A stretch of DNA of 34,947 bases from assembly GCA_015060115.1 (NCBI GenBank), contig SUZB01000023.1, positions 1 through 34,947 on the forward strand, read 5' to 3'. Origin of the DNA: Rikenellaceae bacterium (lineage in GTDB: Bacteria > Bacteroidota > Bacteroidia > Bacteroidales > Rikenellaceae). Each line of letters begins with the position of its first letter. Within the stretch, counting starts at the first letter, position 1. The notes beneath the pieces were generated by a model, which was given only the letters and a program-made list of their open reading frames with translations, was not told the origin of the DNA and ran no database searches. Position numbers and translations under genes: made by a program. Shown here one piece after another: positions 1-7,974 of this stretch.

Positions 1-70
1 CGAACAGAGAAGTTAAGCTCACTCACGCCGATGGTACTGCCTATTTAGGTGGGAGAGTAGGTAGCCGCCT
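1..70 (+). rRNA. rrf: 5S ribosomal RNA, 3' part (cut by window edge)
   Basis: The window opens inside a 5S rRNA gene. The segment has the conserved core GAACAGAGAAGTTAAGC, then CGCCGATGGTACTGC, then GGTGGGAGAGTAGGT, the usual order in the 3' two thirds of bacterial 5S rRNA. The 5' third lies left of the window. An intrinsic terminator follows a few bases later, so this is the end of an rRNA operon read on the plus strand. The exact mature 3' end is uncertain by a few bases. Confidence 0.92.
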
Positions 71-74
71 CTTC

Positions 75-110
75 AAGGAGCAAGCCAAATTGGTTTGCTC
101 CTTTTCTTTT
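75..110 (+). terminator. Intrinsic terminator of the rRNA operon
   Basis: A 14-bp inverted repeat with one G-U pair (arms 75-88 and 90-103) is followed by a T-rich tract, TTCTTTTT. It begins just after the 5S rRNA and fits a Rho-independent terminator for the plus strand. A degenerate copy of the same hairpin recurs at 280-302 as part of an inverted duplication. Confidence 0.85.
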
Positions 111-147
111 TGTGTATAGCGGCACATATTTTGCACAAGACTTACTC

Positions 148-187
148 GGTGGCGAGGGCTGTACTAATAGTACTATCCCTCGCCACC
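148..187. repeat. Strong hairpin at the centre of a large imperfect palindrome
   Basis: Perfect 11-bp arms GGTGGCGAGGG (148-158) and CCCTCGCCACC (177-187) flank an 18-base spacer that itself contains GTACTAATAGTAC. Flanking bases continue the symmetry: the stretch GTGTATAGCG...TTGCACAA near 112-138 is mirrored near 245-275. It lies near the centre of the inverted structure spanning 1-375. No coding role is visible. Confidence 0.7.
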
Positions 188-279
188 TCATTACGCTATG
201 CACAAAATCTGCACCACTCTGCCCAAAAATTAAGAGGAGCAAGTTCTTTGTTTTGTGCAAAATTGACGCTATCACACAT

Positions 280-375
280 AAGGAGCAAACCTTTGGCTCC
301 TTGAAGAGGCGACTACCTACTCTACTGTATATGTCTTTGCTATTGTTGTGAGAGAGCTTAACTGCTCTGTGTAAC
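280..375 (-). pseudogene. Degenerate inverted copy of the 5S rRNA 3' end with its terminator hairpin
   Basis: Read on the plus strand, 303-323 matches the reverse complement of the 5S 3' end (positions 54-74) at 20 of 21 bases. Positions 348-369 match the reverse complement of the 5S AAGTTAAGCTCACTCAC region with about two mismatches. The roughly 25 bases in between have diverged and carry a small length change. The hairpin at 280-302 (GGAGC...GCTCC) is an inverted copy of the real terminator at 75-103. It therefore looks like an inverted duplication of the 5S tail plus terminator that has since decayed. It cannot give a functional 5S rRNA. Confidence 0.7.
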
Positions 376-899
376 AGAGGAAAATCGTGCAAGTCGAGTG
401 CAGAGTGATATTCTTCACTATGCCGAGACGCCGCCGATTTAAGCCGAGAATAGATTGCGTAGCAATCCTCGGCAAGTTAAGCTCAACCATTGTGCAGAGG
501 CTTTGTATTGTGTGTATTTGCCTCGAGCTGCGCTCTGGGTACTGTTGGTTATTTGGGTATAATGTTTAACTTGTGAGCGATATAAGATGCACCATTTGCG
601 AAAGTTTTGAGGAGCAGTTATTCGTAGTTATACACTCGCTGTGCCACTTACTCCTGCACTCTTATACCATTTTTGGGTTATTATAAATTGTTTGATTTTT
701 CCTCTCTGAATTATCTCGTATCTGCACTATTTCTATTTTATTGGTGCGATATTATTGACCTTTTTTGAGCGTTGTTCTCTTTGGTAAAGGGTTGAGTATT
801 ACAATAATAACATATAGATTTATTGTAATATTGGACTATAATCGCTATATTTTACCCTAAAAAGTATTGTAAATAGTTCAATTTTGTATTAATTTTCAA
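376..899. other. Non-coding intergenic region, A+T-rich in its right half
   Basis: No credible gene is present: short open frames here lack start context and family resemblance. Positions 376-560 are moderately G+C-rich and contain the hairpin at 443-473. A further GTTAAGCTC (476-484) is an inverted match to GAGCTTAAC at 355-363. Positions 590-899 are strongly A+T-rich with no hairpin or repeat that I could identify. A small RNA cannot be excluded by eye. Confidence 0.6.
443..473. repeat. Perfect two-part hairpin
   Basis: Arms GCCGAG (443-448) and CTCGGC (468-473) enclose a second perfect stem, GATTGC (453-458) and GCAATC (462-467), with loop GTA. A four-base bulge AATA lies on one side only. 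Twelve base pairs in a non-coding region suggest a structured RNA or a remnant terminator. No T-tract follows on either strand, so terminator function is doubtful. Confidence 0.5.
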
Positions 900-936
900 T
901 TTGGACTTTTTTCATGCAATATTCTTATTACTTTTG
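900..936 (+). promoter_or_regulatory. Probable promoter of the AraC-family gene
   Basis: TACTTTTG at 929-936 matches the Bacteroidota -7 consensus TAnnTTTG. TTTG at 900-903 is a possible -33 element, but the 25-nt spacing is longer than the usual 19-21. The T-run starting near 907 is an alternative. The ATG at 959 lies 22 nt after the -7 element, giving a short leader. Confidence 0.5.
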
Positions 937-958
937 TATTGTGCAAATGTACTAAACT

Positions 959-1597
959 ATGGATAATTATACCTTTATTCCTTCGCCCATTAGTGAGTCA
1001 AAATGGGAATTTATCTCTGATAACTGCGATAGTGTTAAGGACTACAACTCCGAGGATTTCACTATCGGGTATCAGCTTTCGGGAAAGTGTCGCATAATAT
1101 ATAGTGATAAGAGTATTGATGTTGCCGAGCACTCGTTATTTCTTATAGAGAAGGGGTGTTTCAAGGTTGATGCAAAGGTAGGAAGCTCTGGTAGTTTCGA
1201 GCAGGTATTATTCTCGCTCAAAACAGAGGCTCTATTCGGCAATGCTTCGCGCGATGAGTCGCGTCGTGAGAAGCGCTTTGAGCATGCAGTACTCACGGGA
1301 ATAATCTCAAGTCTTACGATAGAGGATTTGGCGGAACACTGTTGTACATCGTTATCGACCTTTAAGCGTCGTTTCAACGAGCGTTTTGCTCACTCGCCAC
1401 ACCGTTGGTTTGTGCGTTGTCGTCTCGATATTGCTGAGCGCGTAGCGGGAATATCCTCGATTGCTGTTGCTGACCTTGCAGAGATGTGCGGTTTTAGCAA
1501 TACATCGCACTTTATTAACGCCTTTCGCAACCGCTTTGGTGCTACTCCCTCGCGTCATGCACGAATCCGCCATAGTCGCAGACAACAGAGACTATAA
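959..1597 (+). CDS. AraC-family transcriptional regulator
   Basis: The protein has 212 residues. Residues about 100-205 form a C-terminal AraC/XylS double helix-turn-helix. The first helix pair centres on LTIEDLAEHCCTSLSTFKRR and the second on VADLAEMCGFSNTSHF followed by FRNRFGATPS, the family's signature end. Residues 1-95 are a diverged sensor-like region similar in style to cupin-type AraC N-termini, and no ligand can be named. The ATG at 959 follows a good -7 element. The gene is alone on this strand between the rRNA operon and the convergent WG-repeat gene, whose 3' end it overlaps by 6 bp. Its targets are unknown. The DNA-binding assignment is firm. Confidence 0.9.
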   Translation: MDNYTFIPSPISESKWEFISDNCDSVKDYNSEDFTIGYQLSGKCRIIYSDKSIDVAEHSLFLIEKGCFKVDAKVGSSGSFEQVLFSLKTEALFGNASRDESRREKRFEHAVLTGIISSLTIEDLAEHCCTSLSTFKRRFNERFAHSPHRWFVRCRLDIAERVAGISSIAVADLAEMCGFSNTSHFINAFRNRFGATPSRHARIRHSRRQQRL

Positions 1598-2518
1598 TTC
1601 GATATCGTAGTCCACCATCTCTCTATCGTCCCACTCGGTAATCTGTAGGCCAGAGTAGTCGAAGAGTGCCCATAGGCCGTTTTGCCTTACCCAAGAGTTG
1701 CCATCTTTTGCGCTATACTCAACAATCTCATACTCTGCCTTTATCACCTCGCGACCTGAGGTATCGATAAGCCCCATCATCTTTTCGTCGGTCATCACCA
1801 TAGCCCTCCCCTCATCGAAATCCGATGCCCAAACATACCGAGGAGCTATCACCATATTGCCATTTTCATCTCTAAAGCCAACGCCCTCAGCGGTAACCAT
1901 TCGTCGTCGTCCCTCGCGCAGTGGAATATACTCTGTGCGGTATGCCGATAAAGGCTCGTTTAGGCAGTTGTCAGCCTGTGCAACACTCTTAATCTCAGTG
2001 CATAATGCCTCCACTTGTTTACTGTCGCCACCATACCCTATGGTTGTGTAGTAGAGTCGTATAGGGTGCCAGTAGCCGTTACGATCAACGATAATATTCT
2101 GCTTACGGAGGTTATTATGGCTGATGTCGGCACGGCGCATACGCTCTTCAAACTCCCTAAGTCCACTAAGTAGCTTTTCTTGCGACATAGTAAGCATAGC
2201 GCTTTCGAGTATCTCGCCCTGCGGGATATCCTCTAAGATGATGCTTGTATGGCTGTTTAGCTCGTGATGTAGAATTGTGAAGTTGCCAATTAGCTCGCCT
2301 CGCTCACCGTGCAGTATGGCGTATGCACGCTCAGCAAGCGCCATAGCTAGGTTGGTTATCGGGGCGTGTAGTAACACATCGCGGTTGGCAACAACAGCGC
2401 GACACTCGGCAAAGTGTGTGGTACGACATAGCGCCTCGATGCAGTGTGGTCGTACGGTAGCAAAGCGGGCTGTATCGTGCAGCGCATTGTGGAAGTCCTG
2501 AATTGAGCAGTAGTCCAT
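1592..2518 (-). CDS. WG-repeat protein with kinase-like N-terminal region (likely pseudokinase)
   Basis: The protein has 308 residues from the ATG at 2518, two bases after the stop of the vWA gene. The open frame extends further upstream, but only by reading across the vWA gene. Residues about 75-160 resemble a protein-kinase C-lobe: a hinge-like IILEDIPQGE (93-102), then SHNNLRKQNIIV (133-144), which lines up with the HxDLxxxNI catalytic loop. The catalytic aspartate position is Asn136, and no DFG follows (HPIRLYY instead). Residues about 212-297 hold roughly three WG repeats, such as GFRDENGNMVIAPRY and GLIDTSGREVIKAEY. The arrangement suggests a pseudokinase or binding scaffold acting with the vWA protein. 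The kinase reading is an inference; the WG repeats are clear. Confidence 0.72.
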   Translation of the reverse strand: MDYCSIQDFHNALHDTARFATVRPHCIEALCRTTHFAECRAVVANRDVLLHAPITNLAMALAERAYAILHGERGELIGNFTILHHELNSHTSIILEDIPQGEILESAMLTMSQEKLLSGLREFEERMRRADISHNNLRKQNIIVDRNGYWHPIRLYYTTIGYGGDSKQVEALCTEIKSVAQADNCLNEPLSAYRTEYIPLREGRRRMVTAEGVGFRDENGNMVIAPRYVWASDFDEGRAMVMTDEKMMGLIDTSGREVIKAEYEIVEYSAKDGNSWVRQNGLWALFDYSGLQITEWDDREMVDYDIEL

Positions 2519-2520
2519 TG

Positions 2521-3366
2521 TTAGTTGCGTTTTACACTTTCGGAGCCAATATTGAGTATCGACATCAGTTCGCCAAACGAGGCGTTGAAGGCAACACATC
2601 GGTAGGGGCCTTGCTCGGCGCGTTGCCCCTCGATTGCCGACTCTAAGCTCTTGGGCAGGATACTCGACATACGGAACAGCATATTTTGGTGCGGGCACTC
2701 GCTCGTGTAGTTATACTCACGAGGGAATGTTACGGGGCGCTGTACGGTATTTGCGCCAAGATGTATGTTGAATAACAGCGTATTACCATCTTTGGTGGAG
2801 GAGCTCTTTATGCGCTCGGCGATGCTTATCATCTCATCTATCGTAGCATCCGTAGGCTCGCCATCCGAGATATTGAAGACCATAGGCGGGAAGCTCTGGC
2901 GGTTAGCAGGCTCGTTGCACCACCTCTCCACAAGGTCAGCAACGACAGTTAGCGCCTCAAACATAGGTGTTGCTCCCGTAGCCTTGGCATCTATCCAAGG
3001 GCGAATAGAGTAGGTCGTGCTACAATCCTCCTCTATGGCATCTTTGCAGATAAAGGTGTAGTCGCGCATCTCAGGAGCTATGGTTGCGAGGTGTGCGATA
3101 GAGTGAAAACCCTCGGCGGGCAGCAACGACTCTATGCCATCGCCAGAGTAGCCGATGATGGCGATGTCGTAGTAGTCGCGCAGGCCATCGTAGCGTGTGG
3201 CAAGCGCCATAAGCTCATCTATGAGGTAGTTGCAGGCGAAGGCGATAGCCTCCGCCTTCGACATAACGAGGTTGTTAATCGTCGTAATCTCCTGCATAGA
3301 TGTCGAGCAATCGACGACTAAGATTATGGCTGTGCGATGTGTGCGTGTTATGCGTTGTTCGTACAT
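2521..3366 (-). CDS. TerY-like von Willebrand factor type A domain protein
   Basis: The protein has 281 residues, most of it one vWA fold. The metal-ion-dependent adhesion site is complete: DCSTS at 19-23 (DxSxS), TGATP at 130-134 and the aspartate of ISDGEPTD at 166-173. There is no signal peptide or membrane segment, so it should be cytoplasmic, as in the TerY family. TerY-type vWA proteins are known to be encoded with kinase and phosphatase partners. Here the next gene, two bases downstream, encodes a kinase-like WG protein, which supports a paired function. The upstream amidohydrolase gene ends two bases before this start. The substrate or partner beyond that is unknown. Confidence 0.85.
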   Translation of the reverse strand: MYEQRITRTHRTAIILVVDCSTSMQEITTINNLVMSKAEAIAFACNYLIDELMALATRYDGLRDYYDIAIIGYSGDGIESLLPAEGFHSIAHLATIAPEMRDYTFICKDAIEEDCSTTYSIRPWIDAKATGATPMFEALTVVADLVERWCNEPANRQSFPPMVFNISDGEPTDATIDEMISIAERIKSSSTKDGNTLLFNIHLGANTVQRPVTFPREYNYTSECPHQNMLFRMSSILPKSLESAIEGQRAEQGPYRCVAFNASFGELMSILNIGSESVKRN

Positions 3367-3368
3367 GG

Positions 3369-4496
3369 CTAAATAATCCTTCGTGAGCGTGTTTGGTCTG
3401 TTACTCGCATATTTTGAAGGTCGGCACCCTCAATTATGACGATACCGGGGCTGGTGCCTACGCGGATGTCGCCAAGCGATGCCTCTAAGCCGAGTGCCTC
3501 GGCGCCGTTGCGTGTAGCCCATATAAGTAGCTCATCGAGAGGAATATCGCCCAGCAGGCGCATATTCTCAACCATCGAGAGGTGGCGTGCCGAGGCCAAA
3601 GAGTCGGTGCCAATAGCAATCTTTACTCCTGCATTGCGCAGAGTCTCTACGGGAGGCTCGGTGCGTGAGATAAAACGGTTGGATTCGGGGCAAAGCACCC
3701 AGTATACGCCATTTGTGAAGTGCTGCTCTATTGTCGCTATATCCTCTTTGGTGGCCTTTACATTGTGAATGAGCAACATACGGCGGTTGGCGGGTATGCT
3801 CTTCGCCACTCGCTCAGCTGGTGTGCCATAGTGCAGGAAGTCGGTTGCCCAGCCTTGACGCTCGTACCAGTCGTGTAGTGAGCCATAGTTGTCGAAGAGC
3901 GCCTTCTCGTCATCGGACTCCAAGAAGTGGAGCGATAGGGGAGCGCTGCCATCGGCACAAATTGCTCTAAATGGCTCATCCTGCACCGAATATATGGAGT
4001 GGGGTGTTAGCGAGCAGTTGTCGCCCGATGCCATTGTGCGTGCCGCCTCTACCGAGTGGTTATTTAGCCCGAAGAACTCTATAAAGGTGTGATAATGAAT
4101 TGCTGAGCGCTCCTTGACGGGCATCACCAAGCGGTCGTTTGCAATATCGGCGACAGCCTCGATGCCCTCCTCCCACATCTCGGCATCAGCTACCGAGGCA
4201 GCGCGTAGGCGCTCTTCTGTGGTGAAGTTGTTGCGCACACGCCCTATGGCGCCCGCAAAGCCGGCAAAGCCACTGCCTTCGGCAATGGCACCACGAAGGT
4301 ACGACAGCTCAAGGTGGCAGTGGGCATTTACCATGCCCGCAGTAAGTATGCCGGGGTAGAACTCTACGCCGGCGCGGTTGTCGATGCTATCGGTCTGCTC
4401 AATAGATGTGATTGTGCGGTCGTCAACCTCGATGATGATATTTCGCTCAAGGCGACCGTTAATTAGTGCGTAGTGCGATGCTATCTTTCTTCTCAT
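3369..4496 (-). CDS. Amidohydrolase family protein (cytosine deaminase / aminofutalosine deaminase-like)
   Basis: The protein has 375 residues with the metal-dependent amidohydrolase layout. HCH at 59-61 is the HxH metal site, HFLE at 190-193 supplies the third histidine and catalytic glutamate, His244 comes next, and GTDS at 297-300 gives the metal-binding aspartate. SLTPHSIYS (162-170) resembles the chlorohydrolase / aminofutalosine-deaminase branch, so deamination of a purine-like compound is plausible. The exact substrate cannot be read from sequence. The start overlaps the end of the DUF4296 gene by 38 bp. The next methionine is too deep (residue 55) to be used, so the overlap is probably real. 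Confidence 0.82.
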   Translation of the reverse strand: MRRKIASHYALINGRLERNIIIEVDDRTITSIEQTDSIDNRAGVEFYPGILTAGMVNAHCHLELSYLRGAIAEGSGFAGFAGAIGRVRNNFTTEERLRAASVADAEMWEEGIEAVADIANDRLVMPVKERSAIHYHTFIEFFGLNNHSVEAARTMASGDNCSLTPHSIYSVQDEPFRAICADGSAPLSLHFLESDDEKALFDNYGSLHDWYERQGWATDFLHYGTPAERVAKSIPANRRMLLIHNVKATKEDIATIEQHFTNGVYWVLCPESNRFISRTEPPVETLRNAGVKIAIGTDSLASARHLSMVENMRLLGDIPLDELLIWATRNGAEALGLEASLGDIRVGTSPGIVIIEGADLQNMRVTDQTRSRRII

Positions 4497-5373
4497 GGCT
4501 TTCGATGGGTAGTGGCTCTTGGCTTGGGAGCGTATCGGCCGTAAAGCCCATCATCAGCGCATAGTTGAAGATGCGCAGGTTGAGTTGCATACGGTAGAGG
4601 CTGTCTACCGATGTCTCAACGGGGAGAACACGCTCCACCTCCAAGTTGCGGATTGTGATATCTGGGAGCTTAGACTCCTCGTTTTTGGGGTGGTAGTACA
4701 TATCGAGGCATAGCACCTTGTGGATGCTGTCAAGCGATACTTTGCGTGTGTATTTGCCTTCGCGACGGCGTGAGAGCATCGTTGTCTGGTGTAGGCTCTC
4801 GGTAGAGTCGGCGAGGAGGGTGTGTATCTCGGCACGCGAGTTACGATTCTCATCGAGCGAGTCGATAAGATACTCGAAGCGTATGGTGTAGTCGCCCGGC
4901 ACTATGTCGTTGATGCGGATGCGGAGCTTCGAGGTGTCGCGGAGGGTGTTTACTCTGATTAGCGTATCGCTATAAACGATGCGTGTAAGTGTTCTTTGTG
5001 CTACACGGTCGATGGTGTCGAGTATCATAACCTTGTACTGCTCAGCGCGATACTCCTCTTCCAACCTCTCCGATGCTGCTGTAACAAGGTCGCTGAGCAT
5101 GGCACTCTTGCGCTGCGAGAATGTCTTCATCGTGTGGCGAATGTCGGCCGTGGTGTAGCCGTAGCGCTCGAAGATAGGCTCATAGATGTTTAGCGAGTCG
5201 GCACCTTTGCCCTCCTCGTTGTAGTAGGCATTGGCGAGGAAGCAGTCGTGGAAAATCTTCACGAGATCCTCGTCGGGAATCTCCTTGGGGCCCTTGCAAC
5301 CTACGGCCACGATAGCCATCAGGCAAACGACCAAGAGTCGGAGAGCATATTTTGTAACACTAAAAAATCTCAT
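4459..5373 (-). CDS. DUF4296 domain-containing lipoprotein
   Basis: The protein has 304 residues. It starts with a lipoprotein signal: basic and hydrophobic residues 1-25, then Cys26 in VAVGC. Mature residues from about 34 hold the DUF4296 pattern, including DEDLVKIFHDCFLANAYY and the IFERYGYTTADIRHT helix. The rest (about 120-304) is charged and repetitive with no recognised fold. DUF4296 proteins are small lipoproteins typical of Bacteroidota with no known biochemical role. The protein should be anchored in the cell envelope. It lies four bases after the LolC/E-type permease gene, as is common for this family. Translation of the amidohydrolase begins inside its 3' end. Confidence 0.85.
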   Translation of the reverse strand: MRFFSVTKYALRLLVVCLMAIVAVGCKGPKEIPDEDLVKIFHDCFLANAYYNEEGKGADSLNIYEPIFERYGYTTADIRHTMKTFSQRKSAMLSDLVTAASERLEEEYRAEQYKVMILDTIDRVAQRTLTRIVYSDTLIRVNTLRDTSKLRIRINDIVPGDYTIRFEYLIDSLDENRNSRAEIHTLLADSTESLHQTTMLSRRREGKYTRKVSLDSIHKVLCLDMYYHPKNEESKLPDITIRNLEVERVLPVETSVDSLYRMQLNLRIFNYALMMGFTADTLPSQEPLPIESHEKKDSIALRTN

Positions 5374-5377
5374 ATCG

Positions 5378-6580
5378 TTATAATCTCTTTTTGCGTAATG
5401 TGTGTGCCACGGTAAGGCGCGATACGGCGATGCCTATCAGGAGGAATATCGCCACCACAAGGAGGGTATCATCGGCGCGTAGCTCTACGGGGTAGCTGTC
5501 GATGATAGCGCCACCATCGGGCATACCCACCCAGCCAAAGTGCTCCTGACCAAGGCTTAAGCCTATGCCTACGATAGCGCCTACCGCAGTGCCGAGCATC
5601 GTCAGCAGTATGCCCTCGCCAACGAAGATATTGCGGATTAGCGCACGGTCGGCACCCATAGCGCGGAGTGTTGCGATGTCGCGTTGCTTGTCGGTTATCA
5701 ACATCACCACCGAGCCTACAATAGATAGGGCTGCAACAATGGCGATAAGTGCGCCAATAAGCAGTACAGCGACCTTCTCCATACGAAGTATCGCATTCAT
5801 AGAGGCATTCTTCTCCTCGCGCGTTCTTACCTTGTAGTTCTCGCCGACACTATCTTCCAACGCTTGGCAAATGGCCTTTTTATCGCTATTTTCCGCCACG
5901 CTTACCACGATGCCTGATAGGCGGTCGGGGTAGTTGGCAAGGTGTTGCAGGCGCTCGATGCTCGTCAGGGCGAGCGTAGCATCAATATCGGCGTTGGAGT
6001 CGATGATGCCACCAAGTTGCACCTTTGCCCGCGATAGTCCCGACATAGGCAGAAGCGTAGATAGCTGCTTGCGGTTAAGAGCATATAGCGCAACCTCGCT
6101 ACCGAGGTTGTAGGCGCCAATATCCGAGGCAAGGCCGTAGCCGAGGACAATGTCGCCATCAACGGTTGCTGCCTCGATGCTTCCACGCCCAACAAGCGAG
6201 GCTATTGGCAGGGCATCGCAATAGAGGCTGTCGATACCGCGTAGTGTAACGGCTGTATGGCGGTCAGCGACAGAGAGCATCACGCTCTGCTCGATATATG
6301 GAGCTACGGCCTCGATACCCTCAATTTTGCGGAGTGCATCGAGGTCGATAGCATCGGCCTCGAAGGTCTGGCCACGCTCGGCCAAAATCTCGATGTCGGC
6401 ATCTACTGCCGAATATAGCTCCTCGATGGTCGCATTTAGCCCGTTGAATACCGCAAGTAGCACGACAAGGGCTGCCGTAGGCACCGCCACAGCCACCAAA
6501 CTCACAGACACGATAATATTTATCACCGAGTGCGACTTCGGCGAAAACATATATCTTCGGGCAAACTTCGACCAAAGCAT
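5378..6580 (-). CDS. ABC transporter permease of the LolC/LolE (FtsX/MacB) type
   Basis: The protein has 400 residues. The N-terminal membrane segment spans about 17-48. It is followed by a periplasmic MacB-type core domain (about 50-265) and three C-terminal membrane segments near 272-300, 320-345 and 362-385, the FtsX fold. The start MLWSKFARRYMFSP fits lipoprotein-releasing permeases. It would act in the inner membrane to release lipoproteins or a related substrate to the outer membrane. No ATPase gene lies in the window, so the partner must be elsewhere. It is encoded 14 bp after rbfA and just before the DUF4296 lipoprotein gene. The MacB/FtsX superfamily is sure; the lipoprotein substrate is inferred from similarity. 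Confidence 0.88.
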   Translation of the reverse strand: MLWSKFARRYMFSPKSHSVINIIVSVSLVAVAVPTAALVVLLAVFNGLNATIEELYSAVDADIEILAERGQTFEADAIDLDALRKIEGIEAVAPYIEQSVMLSVADRHTAVTLRGIDSLYCDALPIASLVGRGSIEAATVDGDIVLGYGLASDIGAYNLGSEVALYALNRKQLSTLLPMSGLSRAKVQLGGIIDSNADIDATLALTSIERLQHLANYPDRLSGIVVSVAENSDKKAICQALEDSVGENYKVRTREEKNASMNAILRMEKVAVLLIGALIAIVAALSIVGSVVMLITDKQRDIATLRAMGADRALIRNIFVGEGILLTMLGTAVGAIVGIGLSLGQEHFGWVGMPDGGAIIDSYPVELRADDTLLVVAIFLLIGIAVSRLTVAHTLRKKRL

Positions 6581-6594
6581 AGCCTTCTTAAGGG

Positions 6595-6933
6595 CTACTT
6601 TTTTAACAAGTTGTCGATATTCTCGACATACTCCAACGAGTCATCGAGGAAGAACTCCAACTCGGGGACAATCTTGAGCTGGTTGCGGATGCGTGCGCCG
6701 AGAGTGCGACGAATGAGCCAACCCTTCTCGCGAATAGCCTCGAGCGTAGCCTCGCTACGGTCAAAGGGGAAGATGCTGACATATACCTTAGCGTATGCCA
6801 AGTCGGGAGAGATGCGCACAGTGGTAACCGTTACTAACGAGCCACGAGTGTCATCTGCCAAGTCACGCTGAATTATCTCTGCAAGGTCGCGCTGAAGCAA
6901 ACGCGCAATTTTCTGCTGTCTTGTAGTATCCAT
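6595..6933 (-). CDS. rbfA: Ribosome-binding factor A
   Basis: The protein has 112 residues, the normal size for RbfA. It opens with MDTTRQQKIARLLQRDLAEI, the usual helical start. Later come RGSLVTVTTVRISPDLAYAK and FPFDRSEATLEAI and, near the end, LEFFLDDSLEYVENID, the conserved RbfA tail. RbfA is a small KH-like protein that matures the 30S subunit and the 16S rRNA 5' end, especially in the cold. I chose the ATG at 6933 over an in-frame one at 6987 because family members begin at this point. An A-rich stretch precedes it, as is common in this phylum. Confidence 0.93.
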   Translation of the reverse strand: MDTTRQQKIARLLQRDLAEIIQRDLADDTRGSLVTVTTVRISPDLAYAKVYVSIFPFDRSEATLEAIREKGWLIRRTLGARIRNQLKIVPELEFFLDDSLEYVENIDNLLKK

Positions 6934-7017
6934 CTTTTTATCGTTATATGTTCTGTAAATAAGTTCTCTTTGGGTGACATTGCTCATTTTGAATGAGCCT
7001 GCCTAAAAAATGATTTT

Positions 7018-7974
7018 CTATCTCCTTGGCGGTGGTGTAGAGCGGTTGCCACTGGGGCGACTGCCACCTGTCGAGGGCTTGCCTCCACCTGTCGAGGGTC
7101 GTGAGCTGCGGCCTGAGTTATTCACATTTGCTGCGCCACTCTGCTCGCTGAAGTTGAAGTTCTTCAGGCGAGGCTCCCTCTTGCGGCGAGGCACCCACCA
7201 CTCCTCAAATCCCGCCTTGTTGAAGCGCCAGCCGAGAGTGAGAGATATATTGAGGTTGTCCAATGGCGAGCGCAGTGGCGAGTAGTAGAATGGGTTTTCG
7301 CGACCATCTGTCGAGTTGGAGTAGTACTTGTTGCGGTTCTTCAGAATGTCGGAGTAGCCGAAGTTGTAGCGAGCACGCACACCTATCTCCACCTGCTTGA
7401 TAAGCACGGCAAAGCCCAAGCCACCTGCCAAGCCATAGCCAAAGCGGTTGTCGCGCGGAACCTTCCATTCGTACTTGCCTGCGGGGTAGCGATCTTTCTC
7501 ATACTCGTAGTTCGATGATAGGTTGTACGATAGCACCAGCGCAGCATCGAGGTAGATGCGCAGTCTATTCTTCGCCAAGTAGAAGTGGGGTTGCCATACG
7601 ATAGGCAACATTATGGAGTTAATCTTGCGTGAGTAGTATTGGTAGTGGCGTATCTCCTTGCGATTCTCGCCATCATCAATCCACTCCGATGTGTAGGCAT
7701 ACGCCACATGGAAGCCACGCTCCAAATACTCAAGGTCGAGACCAAAGGTGCCCACAAAGCGAGGCTTGGGGCTATAGTAGCGCCACGAGACGCCAAAGTT
7801 CTCCGAGCCCCACATAATCTTCGTAACCTCAGCAGGGTAGAAGCGTGCCATCGAAACACCCGTACCACCTGTGAGGGTCAGGGTGTGCTGTGCTTGCACC
7901 TCGGTCGTAAAGAGGGCTACAAACGCAACAACGAGTAGCGCTATGCGTAAAATCGTTCGTCTAAGGTGTATCAT
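7018..7974 (-). CDS. Outer-membrane beta-barrel protein (PorT-like) with low-complexity tail
   Basis: The protein has 318 residues. A signal peptide covers about 1-28, ending EVQAQ. Residues 30-265 alternate amphipathic strands and turns typical of an eight-to-ten-stranded barrel, with repeated aromatic strand ends such as NISLTLGWRF. That pattern matches PorT-family proteins of Bacteroidota. Residues about 281-318 are an unusual Ser/Gly/Arg/Pro-rich tail ending in PPPRR. The start overlaps the previous gene's stop as ATGA, so the two are probably translationally coupled. The function is unknown; location in the outer membrane is inferred. The upstream lipoprotein also ends in a low-complexity Gly/Arg tail. 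Confidence 0.75.
   Translation of the reverse strand: MIHLRRTILRIALLVVAFVALFTTEVQAQHTLTLTGGTGVSMARFYPAEVTKIMWGSENFGVSWRYYSPKPRFVGTFGLDLEYLERGFHVAYAYTSEWIDDGENRKEIRHYQYYSRKINSIMLPIVWQPHFYLAKNRLRIYLDAALVLSYNLSSNYEYEKDRYPAGKYEWKVPRDNRFGYGLAGGLGFAVLIKQVEIGVRARYNFGYSDILKNRNKYYSNSTDGRENPFYYSPLRSPLDNLNISLTLGWRFNKAGFEEWWVPRRKREPRLKNFNFSEQSGAANVNNSGRSSRPSTGGGKPSTGGSRPSGNRSTPPPRR

Noticed and set aside
45..392. Open frames of 60-115 codons across the 5S rRNA and its inverted copy
   Set aside because: They cover rRNA, terminator and palindrome sequences and have no start context or family resemblance.
2519..2698. Sixty-residue N-terminal extension of the WG-repeat protein
   Set aside because: The extension overlaps the vWA coding region in another frame, and the ATG at 2518 lies two bases after the vWA stop, so the shorter form is far more likely.
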